From assembly GCF_003287405.1 (NCBI RefSeq), contig NZ_PRLD01000009.1, positions 62,001 through 126,000 of the forward strand: a stretch of DNA of 64,000 nt. Reading direction: 5' to 3'. Numbering within the stretch: the stretch's first letter is position 1; every line of letters begins with the position of its first letter. Of the stretch, positions 1-8,326 are shown one piece after another. The translations under genes and the position numbers were made by a program. Source of the DNA: Faecalibacterium prausnitzii (lineage in GTDB: Bacteria > Bacillota > Clostridia > Oscillospirales > Ruminococcaceae). Below the pieces are notes generated by a model. That model made no database searches, was not told where the DNA came from, and worked only from the letters and a program-made list of their open reading frames with translations.

Positions 1-921
1 GTGTTTTTTATGTGTTTGAAAGATCTCCGTGATGAATTTATCTACGATTGTGAATGCCGCCATCTGGCTAAAGGCTCCCTGCGCAATTATAAGGCTGCGA
101 CCCGGTTTTTGGTGGAATATCTGGAGCTGAAGCAGATCACTGAGCTGGAAGACGTCCGTCCCCGCCACATCCGGGACCTGATGAAGGAGAAGCAGGACGC
201 GGGTAGCACGTCCCGCTATATCAACGACCTGCTCAAGGTGTGGCGCACATGGTTCAACTATCTGGTCAATGAGGGCTATCTGGAGGAGCGGGACAATCCG
301 GCCAAAAAGGTAAAGTGCCTCCGCCAGCCCCGGACGATCATCGATACCTTTACAGTGGCTGAGATGAAGCGGATGATCCAGTTCTACGACGGCAAGGACT
401 TTCTGGAGGTACGGAACAAGACCATTATCATGCTGCTGTTCGATACCGGGATGCGTTGCAACGAAATGATCCTGATGGAGCCGGAGGACATCAAGCAGGA
501 CTATATTCTGGTCAAGCACGGCAAGGGCAGCAAGGAACGGGTCGTGCCCAAATCGCCCGCACTCTCCAAGCAGCTCGTCAAGTACTGCACGCTCCGGGAT
601 GGCTACCTGAAGGAGCACCCTACCCGCTACAAGAATCTCTTCCCCAGCAAAACAGGCAAGCCGATGACCGATGAAGCCGTAGCACGGATATTGAAGCACG
701 CCGCAAAAGAGGTGGGGGTCTCGCCCTCGGTGCGGGTCAGCCCTCATACCTGCCGCCACACCTTCGCACAGATGCAATTGAAGAACGGTTTGGACCTGTA
801 CAGTGTCTCCCGCCTGATAGGGCACGTCAATATCATGATCACCCAGCGCTACCTGTTGGGCATCAAGGATAAGGACATCGTGGATCGCGGCACCCAGACC
901 AGCCCCCTGATGAACCTGTGA
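1..921 (+). CDS. Tyrosine recombinase / phage-type integrase (XerC-like)
   Basis: 306 codons, open from the first base of the window, so the true start could lie upstream. GTG at 1 or ATG at 10 are possible starts. The N-terminal part (about 5-95) is a SAM-like core-binding domain. The C-terminal catalytic domain carries the family residues: R152 in TGMRCNEM, a Lys in GKGSKER (about 175-178), H249 and R252 in HTCRH, H275 in IGHVN, and the nucleophile Y284 in TQRY. Family members cut and rejoin DNA at att or dif-like sites through a 3'-phosphotyrosine. It ends at a terminator and is followed by AT-rich repeats and a helicase, which suggests it mobilises this element. The catalytic set is complete, so it is probably active. 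Confidence 0.9.
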   Translation: MFFMCLKDLRDEFIYDCECRHLAKGSLRNYKAATRFLVEYLELKQITELEDVRPRHIRDLMKEKQDAGSTSRYINDLLKVWRTWFNYLVNEGYLEERDNPAKKVKCLRQPRTIIDTFTVAEMKRMIQFYDGKDFLEVRNKTIIMLLFDTGMRCNEMILMEPEDIKQDYILVKHGKGSKERVVPKSPALSKQLVKYCTLRDGYLKEHPTRYKNLFPSKTGKPMTDEAVARILKHAAKEVGVSPSVRVSPHTCRHTFAQMQLKNGLDLYSVSRLIGHVNIMITQRYLLGIKDKDIVDRGTQTSPLMNL

Positions 922-942
922 AAAACTGAATCGTACACTTCA

Positions 943-979
943 AGAGTGGCCCCGCCGGGTGGTGAGGCTGCTCTTTTTT
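943..979 (+). terminator. Rho-independent terminator after the integrase
   Basis: AGAGTGGCC pairs with GGCTGCTCT (two G-U pairs) around a 14-nt loop and is followed by six T. It begins 22 bases after the integrase stop. Confidence 0.75.
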
Positions 980-1141
980 GTTTTAATTCTGTTGATTCGA
1001 TTGTAAAAGAAGAACAATGAAAAGTGAAGAAGTGAGTCTATATCTATTTATAAAAAGAAAAAACATAGCTGGAAAAATAATGCGAAAAAATAGACGATAA
1101 TGCGATGGAATCTTTTGCGTTAAAGAAAAGTTAAAGAATGC

Positions 1142-1224
1142 CTATATATTATAATAAGGTATTTATATATTATAATAAGGTATTTATATATTATAATAAG
1201 GTATTTATATATTTATAATAAGGT
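1142..1224. repeat. AT-rich 21-bp tandem repeat, four copies
   Basis: The unit, roughly ATTTATATATTATAATAAGGT, ends in AAGGT at 1160, 1181, 1202 and 1224. The last copy has one extra base. The first three copies are nearly identical, so the array is young or under selection. It starts about 220 bases after the integrase stop and does not lie in a reading frame. Confidence 0.9.
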
Positions 1225-1465
1225 GAGTTGAATGACTTTGAGAATTAATGAAAGAAAATAAAACGATACAACGAATAAAAATGACCATTAAAATTTAGTG
1301 AAATTTTGCTGATTTGAAATTCATGAATTCTAATACAAAAAACAACATTATGGAATCAACAGGATGGATTCAAATGATTGAGAAAAGTACAGGAATGGAA
1401 ATCGAGAATACTGACAACAGTAGCGTACGGAAAGAGGGCTAGGTGCAATGGCGGAGTTGATCCTG

Positions 1466-1635
1466 ACAAATATACATAACCAGTGTGTTTATATGCTGTT
1501 GTGCGGGATACGAAAGCAGAACGGAATGATAAGAAAATATGACTAGTATTCTTATATGTTTATGGTGCGAGCGGCAGAGGTGAAATCAACCTACAAAAAT
1601 ACATAACTAGTTCTTTGATGTGCTGATTGCGCGGG
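1466..1635. repeat. Pair of imperfect ~42-bp direct repeats
   Basis: Copies at 1466-1507 and 1593-1635 share ACAAA-ATACATAAC, then AGT, TTT, and a TGCTG-TTG-GCGGG end. Identity by eye is about 70-75 percent. Their function is unknown. Confidence 0.5.
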
Positions 1636-2065
1636 CGGCAGAAGGGCGCGAGCGATCCTTGAAATTTTTTACAGCCTATGATATGGTATTTATGTGGCTG
1701 CAAACGCACCTGGGAACCTTTACAACGGCTTTTTACAGTCAACGTATAAGGACCTACGGTAAAAACAAGAAAAGCGAGTCAGAGACGCCTTGCAGCGCGT
1801 CTGACAAAACTTTTTTGGAAAACCACTGGACAAGCGGTCGGAAGTGTGTTATTCTTATGCACTCGAGGAGGAGAGAGCGGCCGGACAAGCCCCGGACGTG
1901 CTCGACATCCCGACAAGCGTGCCCCGCGTGCGGGGGGCGGTGACCGAGGCGACTTGGAAGCTGCCCCTGCACGACGGAGCAGGCGACTACCCTGTGAAAG
2001 CGGGGTGGAGCACCTTGAAAACTGAACATCGTCAAAAATTTATTTGGACAAGGAGGAATGTGAAC

Positions 2066-2257
2066 ATGGAAAAAAATGACATTTTCAATACGAATCTGCT
2101 GCAGTTGCCCATGAAGGCACAGGTGGCTGACGAGGGGGTGGTACAGGATATCGCGTCCGTTGCCGAGCATTCGTTCCAAATCGGCTACAGTAGCGCCATG
2201 CAGACGTTTGCAGAAGCGGCGGCAGCACTCGAGGCGAAGGCCAATGTGCAACAGTAA
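2066..2257 (+). CDS. Small protein of unknown function (63 aa)
   Basis: The ATG at 2066 follows a strong AAGGAGG site at the normal distance, the best evidence that this is a gene. An open frame continues upstream to 1844 but has no ribosome site. The product is acidic and soluble, with a C-terminal Ala/Glu-rich helix (residues about 45-60). I recognise no domain. It precedes the helicase by about 200 bases and may belong to the same transcription unit. The stop codon abuts a hairpin that would act as a terminator only on the opposite strand. Confidence 0.6.
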   Translation: MEKNDIFNTNLLQLPMKAQVADEGVVQDIASVAEHSFQIGYSSAMQTFAEAAAALEAKANVQQ

Positions 2258-2295
2258 AACAAAAACCGCCTTACCTGTTGGCGCAGGCAAAGCGG
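2256..2295 (-). terminator. Minus-strand intrinsic terminator
   Basis: A 12-bp stem (2266-2277 with 2284-2295, some G-U pairs when read on the minus strand) closes a 6-nt loop. On the minus strand it is followed by TTTTTGTTTT. The plus strand has no T-run, so it is oriented against the flanking genes. Confidence 0.65.
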
Positions 2296-2332
2296 CGATA
2301 GAGACGGGAAAAATCTATGTGTGTATGTTCCC
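2257..2332 (-). ncRNA. Candidate antisense RNA (~75 nt) opposite the helicase leader
   Basis: On the minus strand a promoter-like pair TGGTCA (2362-2367) and TATTAT (2339-2344), 17 bp apart, lies just upstream of the terminator at 2256-2295. A transcript starting near 2332 would be about 75 nt and end in the 12-bp hairpin. It is complementary to the leader between the 63-aa gene and the helicase. Plasmid copy-control RNAs have this geometry. The -35 box matches consensus at only four of six positions. Confidence 0.35.
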
Positions 2333-2462
2333 GCCCCTATAATAGCACAGAACGAAGCGTTTGACCAGAGCCTTTTCTGGCAGACACTGACAAACCGGCG
2401 CATGGTCTGGCAAGATGGCTGGGCTGTGCGCCTTATATTTATTATAGGAGAAATATCAATAT

Positions 2463-4268
2463 ATGAGTGATGAAGAGAAGCGCTGGCCATTCGATGGTTT
2501 CTACCTGAAGCTGGCTGAGGCACAACGGGAGTATGAGCAGGAGCAGCACATTGACCCTGTCTCGTTGACGGAAGAAGAACGACAGCAAAAACTGCAGGAG
2601 ATTCTGGATTGTATTAATGCCTCTCGCAAAAAGAAAAAGGAGGCCGACGAACAGCTTGATCCCATTGTGCCGGAGGAAGAACCGGAAACCGCCGGGGCAA
2701 CTCCACAGCCTGCAAAACAGTACATCACAGATCTTGTTGGTGAGGATTACAAGAACTGGCATGGGATCGTGGTGCTTGATGCGGGTACGAACTCCGGCAA
2801 GACCTATTTTATTCTGAAGACATTGCTGCCGTGGGCATATGAACATCGTAAGCGTATCCTGATCCTGTGCAATCGCGAAGCTCTGCGCAACCAGATCGAG
2901 CGCGATGTGAACCGTTTGGGGAGTATAGAGGTATCCTACGAGGACTATGATCCCGCGCTTGGAGGAATTGTCAACAAACCCGCCATAGATAACAAGTATG
3001 AGCACACCATCCGTGTTGAAACATACCAGTGGCTGGAAACCTTCCTGCAAAGGAATGAAGATGCCGCTAAAACTTATCTGAGATCGTTTGATTATATCGT
3101 GTCAGACGAGTATCACTACATGGTAACAGATGCCAGCTTCAACGATCATGTGGATGCAAGCTATGAGGCTATTAAAGAGCTGTGGACAACGAAGACCTGC
3201 ATCTTTATGAGCGCAACCGCCCGCCCCTTCTTTGACTATTGGGAACTGCGGAAAATGATCCCGGAGGGACAGCATTATCGTCTGCCGATGGATTATCGGT
3301 TTGTGTCAAGCGTGAAGTTCTTCTACCGTGACGATGACGAGCTGGATATCATCCGCCGGGTACAGCCGGGAGAAAAGATCCTCGTTTTTGTGAATACCAT
3401 CGCCAAGCTGCGAAAACTGCGGGATACTCTGAAAGCAGATGGCATAGAGGATGTGGTGTGCCTGTGCTCCAAATACCGTCAGGAAGCGGAGGAATTTGAC
3501 AAACTGGATGATGTGCTCAAGGGCAATGTTCTGCAGCATCAGGTTACACTGACCACAACGACCCTCTATAATGGTGTGGATATGAAAGACCGTGCGCTGA
3601 AATATATTGTCAGTGAACTGTGGAACCCGCTCGTTAATGCGCAGATCCTTGGCCGCAAACGTCCCTTGGATGAGGGGGATACCTGCGCGGTATATTTGCT
3701 GCATTACCCTAAAGAACGTCTGGAAGGGGAACTTAAAAAAATCGAGAAGTATCAGCTGGAACCGGTCAAGGCATATCGAAAATGGTTTGATGATAGGAAG
3801 GCATGGAAGGCATATTTGCATCAGCCTGAAACAATGGAAATACTGAAAAAAAGCCATACAGTCGTTTTGGACCCACTGGAAGGTGAATACTGCTGGCGAA
3901 AGCGTGCGACCTTGCAGGCTCGTGTAGAACGTGTTTTCCTGCTGCAAATGCTTGAACAGGGGTATCAGACAGAGCTGCTGAAAAAGATCGATGAAAGCCT
4001 GCTTGCGAAAGTTGAACCCCTTGAACCACCACCGCTGCTTGCATATCTGGATGCCCACCTGAATGAAGAGCGCTATTACGAAGAGTGGCAGAAGATCTTC
4101 TTTGAGCTAGGGCACATCTACAACAAGGCAGATGGACACGCCGAGAAATCGTTGCCAAGCTATACCTGCGCACGTCAATGGTTGCAGCAATATGGATACG
4201 ATCTACAGAAAAAGCGCGCAACAAGTGGAGAACTGCGAAATAAGAACGTTTGGTGGGTCACAAAGTAG
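2463..4268 (+). CDS. Superfamily 2 DExH-box helicase-like ATPase (601 aa)
   Basis: The ATG at 2463 follows TAGGAG. After a charged N-terminal region (1-90) come the SF2 motifs in order: Walker A GTNSGKT (108-114), DEYH (215-218), SAT (250-252), a C-terminal RecA-like domain with YNGVDM, and motif VI QILGRKR (394-400). The last 180 residues have no match I can name. Such proteins couple ATP hydrolysis to DNA or RNA remodelling, and in mobile elements they often serve replication or defence. No nuclease domain is visible. No partner methylase or relaxase is adjacent, so the exact role is open. Confidence 0.8.
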   Translation: MSDEEKRWPFDGFYLKLAEAQREYEQEQHIDPVSLTEEERQQKLQEILDCINASRKKKKEADEQLDPIVPEEEPETAGATPQPAKQYITDLVGEDYKNWHGIVVLDAGTNSGKTYFILKTLLPWAYEHRKRILILCNREALRNQIERDVNRLGSIEVSYEDYDPALGGIVNKPAIDNKYEHTIRVETYQWLETFLQRNEDAAKTYLRSFDYIVSDEYHYMVTDASFNDHVDASYEAIKELWTTKTCIFMSATARPFFDYWELRKMIPEGQHYRLPMDYRFVSSVKFFYRDDDELDIIRRVQPGEKILVFVNTIAKLRKLRDTLKADGIEDVVCLCSKYRQEAEEFDKLDDVLKGNVLQHQVTLTTTTLYNGVDMKDRALKYIVSELWNPLVNAQILGRKRPLDEGDTCAVYLLHYPKERLEGELKKIEKYQLEPVKAYRKWFDDRKAWKAYLHQPETMEILKKSHTVVLDPLEGEYCWRKRATLQARVERVFLLQMLEQGYQTELLKKIDESLLAKVEPLEPPPLLAYLDAHLNEERYYEEWQKIFFELGHIYNKADGHAEKSLPSYTCARQWLQQYGYDLQKKRATSGELRNKNVWWVTK

Positions 4269-5778
4269 CAAAATGCGCACGAAATTCACTATACTATATA
4301 GAAAAGTGAAAAATATGCGCACAGGTACCGCTCTGTATTCGACTTCTTTATTTGATTTTTTTGCGTGGTTGTGTTAGCCGAGTGCTTCTTGAACGGCCGA
4401 AGCATGAGGACGGGACAGAAACGCTCGGTTAACATGATCACGCCAACGGAAATCTTGACTAAGCGAACCTGTGAGCTTTTTCAAGATTGGAGTTGATCTA
4501 AATGGTATGAGCGTCAGCGAATACCTTCCTCTTTATCAACCCTTCACCAATAGGACGCATATCAGAAATGGGCGACGATTTGATCAGAGTGAAATATCTC
4601 AAATAGTTGAGAAAAACATCTGCTGCGGTGTGATTCTGTCTGACTTTGATACAATAAAAAAGTATACCTCGAACGGAATATATCGTGTTACCGTATAATA
4701 CAAGGACGTCTACACTGTGGACACCGTTTGATGGCGGAATTTTACGCTGTCAAAAATGGACCATTCAAGACAATGCCTATACAACATCGAACAAATTGTT
4801 CAGCATTCAGAAGCTCACCCCTCAAGCTGAGGATCGATGAACTGTTATCAAAATGATTACGGTTGGAAAAGCTCAGTGGACAAAGTGACTGTCGAGATCT
4901 ATATTCTATCGATGATACGATCAATGAACATTATCCAAATTGGTAAAAGTTCAACAGTCCTCAAAATGAGGAAAGTTCAATAGCGCTCAAATAAAGGCGT
5001 CGGTATTTCGCTTTTTTGCGATAAACTGTTACTAACCCGCATCAATTTGATGCTAGTTAAAGGTTTGTCAAGACGGTCTTTGTTCCGCTCGTGACAGACG
5101 GCAGATTTCCATAACGCCGCGCAGATTATATGTAATAATATTACGTACCTTCGTGATACCACCTACAACACCGTTCAATTTGAACGATGTTGAAAGCAGT
5201 TCAAGTCGGTCTGCATTATGTTCGCAGCATGAGGGGTACTACCCTGTACTGTCTGGTACGCTCACATCGCCACAAGTGGCAACGGATAACAAAAATGTCT
5301 GCCGTGCGCAGAAGTGTGCTATGACCGGGTGTCCACAAATCAACAACCCTTTGATTCTAAAGGTAGCAAAACGCGACCTTTGAACCTATCGCTCACAATT
5401 GAGTAATAGACAAGGATATCCTGAAACGGGACTACCTTTGACAGCCGAAAATTCGGCTGCTAACCTTTTCCCTGCAAGTGGAGAAAGACCGTATTCTAAA
5501 ATTTCAGAAATCGCTATTGGTGGCGCAAAAATGTTCTACCAATCCCTTCTCAAAAATGTGCGCCGTGGTTCAATTCTGTACTTTCGCCACAAGTGGAGAT
5601 GTGTTTGACAGACCTTATGACTGGAATCAAAGTCCGATCATAATTCCGTCGTATTTCACGACGCAAATGGATATGCTCAAAAGTGGTGAAAATAATAATC
5701 GAGCCGCAAATCCGCCGGGATATCTGCTGTCTGATATTAAACGCCGCTCTTTAAGTTCACTTCTTGACCGAATACCGC
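4269..5778. other. 1.5-kb stretch without a supported gene
   Basis: Only short AT-rich frames occur here. The best is 4471-4698 (GTG start, 75 codons), which lacks a convincing ribosome site and any family resemblance. A 26-base imperfect tandem repeat lies at 4946-4997. The near-palindrome GCCACAAGTGG recurs at about 5271 and 5590. The composition and scattered stops suggest decayed coding DNA, or untranslated DNA belonging to the element. Confidence 0.55.
4946..4997. repeat. Two imperfect 26-bp tandem copies
   Basis: Each copy starts AAAGTTCAA, contains CTCAAA and ends in AGG. About 20 of 26 positions agree. No coding frame contains it. Confidence 0.6.
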
Positions 5779-5821
5779 GTAAAAAAGAGCCCTGCTACTC
5801 GTGTTTGAGCGGCAGAGCTCT
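5779..5821 (-). terminator. Terminator of the minus-strand accessory operon
   Basis: On the minus strand AGAGCTCTGC pairs with GCAGGGCTCT (10 bp, one G-U) and is followed by six T. It lies 17 bases after the last gene of the operon that runs from 8602 down to 5838. Confidence 0.8.
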
Positions 5822-5837
5822 ATTACTTTATAGCGGG

Positions 5838-6086
5838 TCAATCCTCCCATGGCTCTTTCTTTTTCTTCGGAATCGGAATATTGTGTTTTTTTGCGTTTTC
5901 TACAAAAGCTTTGTGGCGTTCTTGTTGCTTCTGCTGGTCCAACGCATATCCGATGTTGCTGCGCACTGCATCGGCATACCTGTAATTTGCCTCGTTCCGT
6001 TGATAGATCCATTCATCGAACGGAACCCACGTTTTGTGCTGTACGATTATTTTTTGACGTGCATAGCCGGTTGGTTTCTTCCCCAT
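5838..6086 (-). CDS. Small basic protein of unknown function (82 aa)
   Basis: The ATG at 6086 is preceded by GAGGG inside the end of the upstream gene, whose stop is only 4 bases away, so the two are probably coupled. A longer frame to 6119 has no ribosome site. The protein is rich in aromatic residues (VPFDEWIYQRNEANYRY) and ends in a lysine-rich tail with KKKKEPWED. No domain is recognised. It is the last gene of the minus-strand operon. Confidence 0.6.
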   Translation of the reverse strand: MGKKPTGYARQKIIVQHKTWVPFDEWIYQRNEANYRYADAVRSNIGYALDQQKQQERHKAFVENAKKHNIPIPKKKKEPWED

Positions 6087-6090
6087 GATA

Positions 6091-6291
6091 TCATCCCTCT
6101 GGAAGCTCCTCGATAACATACGTTACATAGGGCAAGACTGGATTGTCCGTTTGCGCTTTCTTCAGGACAGGCTCAAGGATGTCCCGATACATCTCGGCGC
6201 GCTCACGGGTATCGAACTCTTTCTGGTATAGGGTGTTTTCCTTGCCTGTGTATGTAGATAGCGCTTTGAGCACATATTTGTTTTCAGCCAT
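6091..6291 (-). CDS. Small protein of unknown function (66 aa)
   Basis: A perfect GGAGGT stands 7 bases before the ATG. The protein begins MAENKYVLKALSTYTGKE and has the look of a small alpha/beta domain: an N-terminal strand, a helix with ERAEMYRDIL, and a C-terminal strand VTYVIEEL. I know no family for it. It lies between a putative membrane-anchored protein and the 82-aa basic protein. Confidence 0.65.
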   Translation of the reverse strand: MAENKYVLKALSTYTGKENTLYQKEFDTRERAEMYRDILEPVLKKAQTDNPVLPYVTYVIEELPEG

Positions 6292-6343
6292 AAGCTTACC
6301 TCCTGCTGCTGATAGAAGCGGTGACGATGACGCGCGATGCCTA

Positions 6344-6742
6344 TTACCGCAGCTTTCTCATATAGGCTTGGGACGTTCTTTTCTGGCTCTCGTAGAAGGT
6401 AACGCCAGTAACATCATCCACAACCAGATCATCATAAGGGATGCCCTTTTTATTCAGGTGGTCAATGAACCAGCGCTTTTTCAGATAGCACCACGGGGTT
6501 CTGCTGAGGTCGCCGTAACTCGATGCAGGCCGCTCACATGCGTTGTAGGTTTTGCCGCAGATGCTCCACCATTCTTTACGCACTCGCTCCCGCATTTGCA
6601 GAACCTCAGAGGTGCCATGAAGGCCATGCTCCTCGCCATACTGATAATCTGCCTTCTTGATTTTTGCGTTCTGTCCCGCGCTGACTGCACCAGCTGCACC
6701 AAGACCCAACAACCCTAAAAATAACGAAAAAGCGCCTGCCAT
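6344..6742 (-). CDS. Putative membrane-anchored or secreted small protein (132 aa)
   Basis: AGGAGG lies 7 bases before the ATG. Residues 1-22 form a hydrophobic Gly/Ala/Leu-rich segment, either a signal peptide without an obvious cleavage motif or a single N-terminal membrane anchor. The rest is polar, with Trp- and Cys-containing motifs (EWWSICGKTYNACER, then RTPWCYLKKRWFIDHL). Two Cys in the first motif and one in the second could form a disulfide outside the cell. Function unknown. Confidence 0.6.
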   Translation of the reverse strand: MAGAFSLFLGLLGLGAAGAVSAGQNAKIKKADYQYGEEHGLHGTSEVLQMRERVRKEWWSICGKTYNACERPASSYGDLSRTPWCYLKKRWFIDHLNKKGIPYDDLVVDDVTGVTFYESQKRTSQAYMRKLR

Positions 6743-6902
6743 AATAGTTTCCTCCTGTATTTTGAAGTGTGTTTGCTTTTGTTGTACCTGAAGTCTACCA
6801 AACGATGCGTCCGATAAGATGGACTTATAAGGGCGCTTTTAAAAAGGTCGCGTTGTCGTAGGCAAAAAGTTTCCGGTAAGGTCTCCGGTGTCGGGGCGCA
6901 CC

Positions 6903-7103
6903 TCACTTGGTCAGCCCCAACAAATAATCGGTCGACACCTGATAGAATTGGGCGAGCTGGATCAGATGGGGAATCTCGGGGCATTTATCGTGCTCCCATG
7001 CGTAGACCGCCCGGCGGGTCACACCCATAGTTCGGGCAAGGTCGGTCTGGGTATAGCCGTGCGTCAGGCGCAGATGCTGCAAACGTTCTGATATAATGGT
7101 CAT
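6903..7103 (-). CDS. XRE/Cro-family helix-turn-helix regulator (66 aa)
   Basis: AAAGGAG precedes the ATG. Almost the whole protein is one HTH_3 domain: ERLQHLRLTHGYTQTDLAR, turn MGVTRRAVYAWE as recognition helix, then the usual IPHLIQLAQFYQVSTDYLLG tail. Proteins of this size are Cro-like repressors or activators of mobile-element operons. It lies in the middle of the minus-strand operon, so it may autoregulate it. No ligand or protease domain is present. Confidence 0.85.
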   Translation of the reverse strand: MTIISERLQHLRLTHGYTQTDLARTMGVTRRAVYAWEHDKCPEIPHLIQLAQFYQVSTDYLLGLTK

Positions 7104-7172
7104 AGCTGCTCTCCTTTAAATAATGGGCGTCCTCTCACAGCTCGGCGAATCTCTGTCTTTACGGGTGCATTT

Positions 7173-7457
7173 TTAAACAACGTCAAGGGTAATGGTGCCG
7201 CCCTCTTTGGTGATGATCTCATACTCGGTGGACTGGATATCCCGCAATACCAGCTTTTCGATGCTCAGGATGCTGGAAAGGGGGACAGAAAGCATGGTAT
7301 GTCCGGCCATGAAATGCGGCTCTGACTTGTTCCGGTGCGTGTGCAACTGGATGTCTTGGAATGCGATGTCTGCCCCGGTAAAGACGGCGCACCCACTGGC
7401 TTTGCACTCGGATGTCTCGGCAAGAAAGGTGTCAATAGCGATTTTATAAGTATCCAT
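7173..7457 (-). CDS. Protein of unknown function (94 aa)
   Basis: AGGAGG lies 6 bases upstream of the ATG. The sequence suggests a mainly beta protein, with alternating hydrophobic strands (CAVFTGADIAFQDIQLHT, then TEYEIITKEGGTITLDVV) and one His-rich turn. The two Cys (residues about 18 and 23) are not in a metal motif. It follows the SprT-like protease gene by 67 bases in the same operon. Confidence 0.6.
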   Translation of the reverse strand: MDTYKIAIDTFLAETSECKASGCAVFTGADIAFQDIQLHTHRNKSEPHFMAGHTMLSVPLSSILSIEKLVLRDIQSTEYEIITKEGGTITLDVV

Positions 7458-7524
7458 GAGGAGCCTCCTGTTTTTATATATAGCACTACTCTCACTCGTG
7501 CCCTCGCTCTCTGTCCTGCTGTGA

Positions 7525-8187
7525 TTAGTCAGCCTTCACGAACAGCTCCATGCAGTCCGCGCAGATGACCCGCACGTCCTTGGTGCTCCGGATGATGGTA
7601 CCGCACTTGGGGCATACCCACCGCCGGGTGCTGCTCTTTGCTTTGGGAGGCTTGGGTGCTCCGGTCTGGCTGCTGCCGGGTGCTTTGCTGCCTGCTCCGG
7701 TGCCTGCCATATCCGACCATGCCAGCCGCTCGCCCATCTGGATATCCTGCCAGCCTTGAAAGATGATGAAGTCCAACAGCTCTTCGGATGGGCTCGTGAT
7801 AGTCCAGCCGTACTTTTCGTGGTGGTCGACGGTCAAGCCGTGTGCTTCGGCCTGCTCCTTAAAGCGCCGGTTGTGGTAGACCCCGTTGTTGCTGGTGTCC
7901 TTGATGCCGGTCTCCATGCAGTACTCGTGCACCATCTCATGCAGCAGGGTGGAAGCGGTCTCCTCAATGGGGCGGTCAAGTGTAGCAGAGGAAATATTGA
8001 TCTCGTACTTGTTCTCGCCGCCTGCCTGCCAGACCTTGGAGCAGGTGATGTGGCCATAGGCGGACGGGGTCTTTTTCAGGCTGATGATGGGCTCGGGCAG
8101 CTTGCCTGCAAAGTAGTGCTTGTTGAGCTCGCGGAACATCTTTTCCAGCTGACCAGCAGCGCGGGAGGTTTTGACAGTCTGTTTCAT
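7525..8187 (-). CDS. SprT-like zinc metalloprotease with C-terminal zinc ribbon (220 aa)
   Basis: The ATG at 8187 follows AGAAAGG. The frame extends to 8283 but that part has no ribosome site and overlaps a candidate ncRNA. Residues 12-135 form a SprT-like domain with the HExxH motif LLHEMVHEYC (H83, E84, H87) and a further His region around HHEKYGW. A Gly/Ala/Pro-rich linker (160-188) leads to a zinc ribbon with C192, C195, C209 and C212. Eukaryotic SPRTN cleaves DNA-protein crosslinks; for bacterial SprT-like proteins in mobile elements the substrate is not known. A role on protein-bound DNA such as relaxase or integrase adducts is only a guess. Confidence 0.8.
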   Translation of the reverse strand: MKQTVKTSRAAGQLEKMFRELNKHYFAGKLPEPIISLKKTPSAYGHITCSKVWQAGGENKYEINISSATLDRPIEETASTLLHEMVHEYCMETGIKDTSNNGVYHNRRFKEQAEAHGLTVDHHEKYGWTITSPSEELLDFIIFQGWQDIQMGERLAWSDMAGTGAGSKAPGSSQTGAPKPPKAKSSTRRWVCPKCGTIIRSTKDVRVICADCMELFVKAD

Positions 8188-8206
8188 GATTTTTTGAACC
8201 TTTCTC

Positions 8207-8235
8207 TTGATAAAAAAGGCCGGGACAGGTATAAT
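8207..8235 (+). promoter_or_regulatory. Plus-strand sigma-A promoter between two minus-strand genes
   Basis: TTGATA at 8207-8212 and TATAAT at 8230-8235 are exactly 17 bp apart. No plus-strand gene follows; instead a short transcript ending at a terminator is predicted. Confidence 0.7.
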
Positions 8236-8241
8236 ATTGGT

Positions 8242-8317
8242 GTAGCCCGCCCCGGCGGGTGTGTTGGGCTCTATACAACGCAAACTTTGGACGGTGCGCG
8301 CTGTATGGGGCTTTTTT
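8242..8317 (+). ncRNA. Candidate small RNA, antisense to the SprT-like gene's leader
   Basis: The promoter at 8207-8235 would start a transcript near 8242. It contains a GC hairpin (CCCGCC with GGCGGG, 8246-8259). It ends with GCTCTATACA (8268-8277) pairing with TGTATGGGGC (8302-8311) over 10 bp, then six T. The roughly 75-nt RNA lies opposite the leader of the SprT-like mRNA between minus-strand genes. It could be a counter-transcript of the accessory operon. No match to a known RNA family is claimed. Confidence 0.5.
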
Positions 8318-8326
8318 CGGGTGATG

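Larger units (their letters stand above)
980..2065. other. Non-coding, repeat-bearing stretch behind the integrase
   Basis: I see no supported gene here. The first 450 bases are very AT-rich and hold the 21-bp tandem repeat listed separately. Further on are two imperfect copies of a roughly 42-base segment (1466-1507 and 1593-1635) sharing the core ATACATAAC-AGT and a TGCTG-TTG-GCGGG end. From about 1750 the base composition turns GC-rich, with a short hairpin near 1777-1804. Open frames here have no Shine-Dalgarno site and no family resemblance. Arm-type integrase sites, a replication origin or a decayed gene are all possible. Confidence 0.6.

Noticed and set aside
1142-1224. CRISPR array
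   Set aside because: The repeats are directly adjacent with no spacers, and no cas gene is in the window.
1844-2065. Upstream extension of the 63-aa gene
   Set aside because: The strong ribosome site stands before ATG 2066; the extension has no start signal.
4471-4698. Possible 75-aa gene with GTG start
   Set aside because: No convincing ribosome site and no recognisable domain; left as part of the gene-free stretch.
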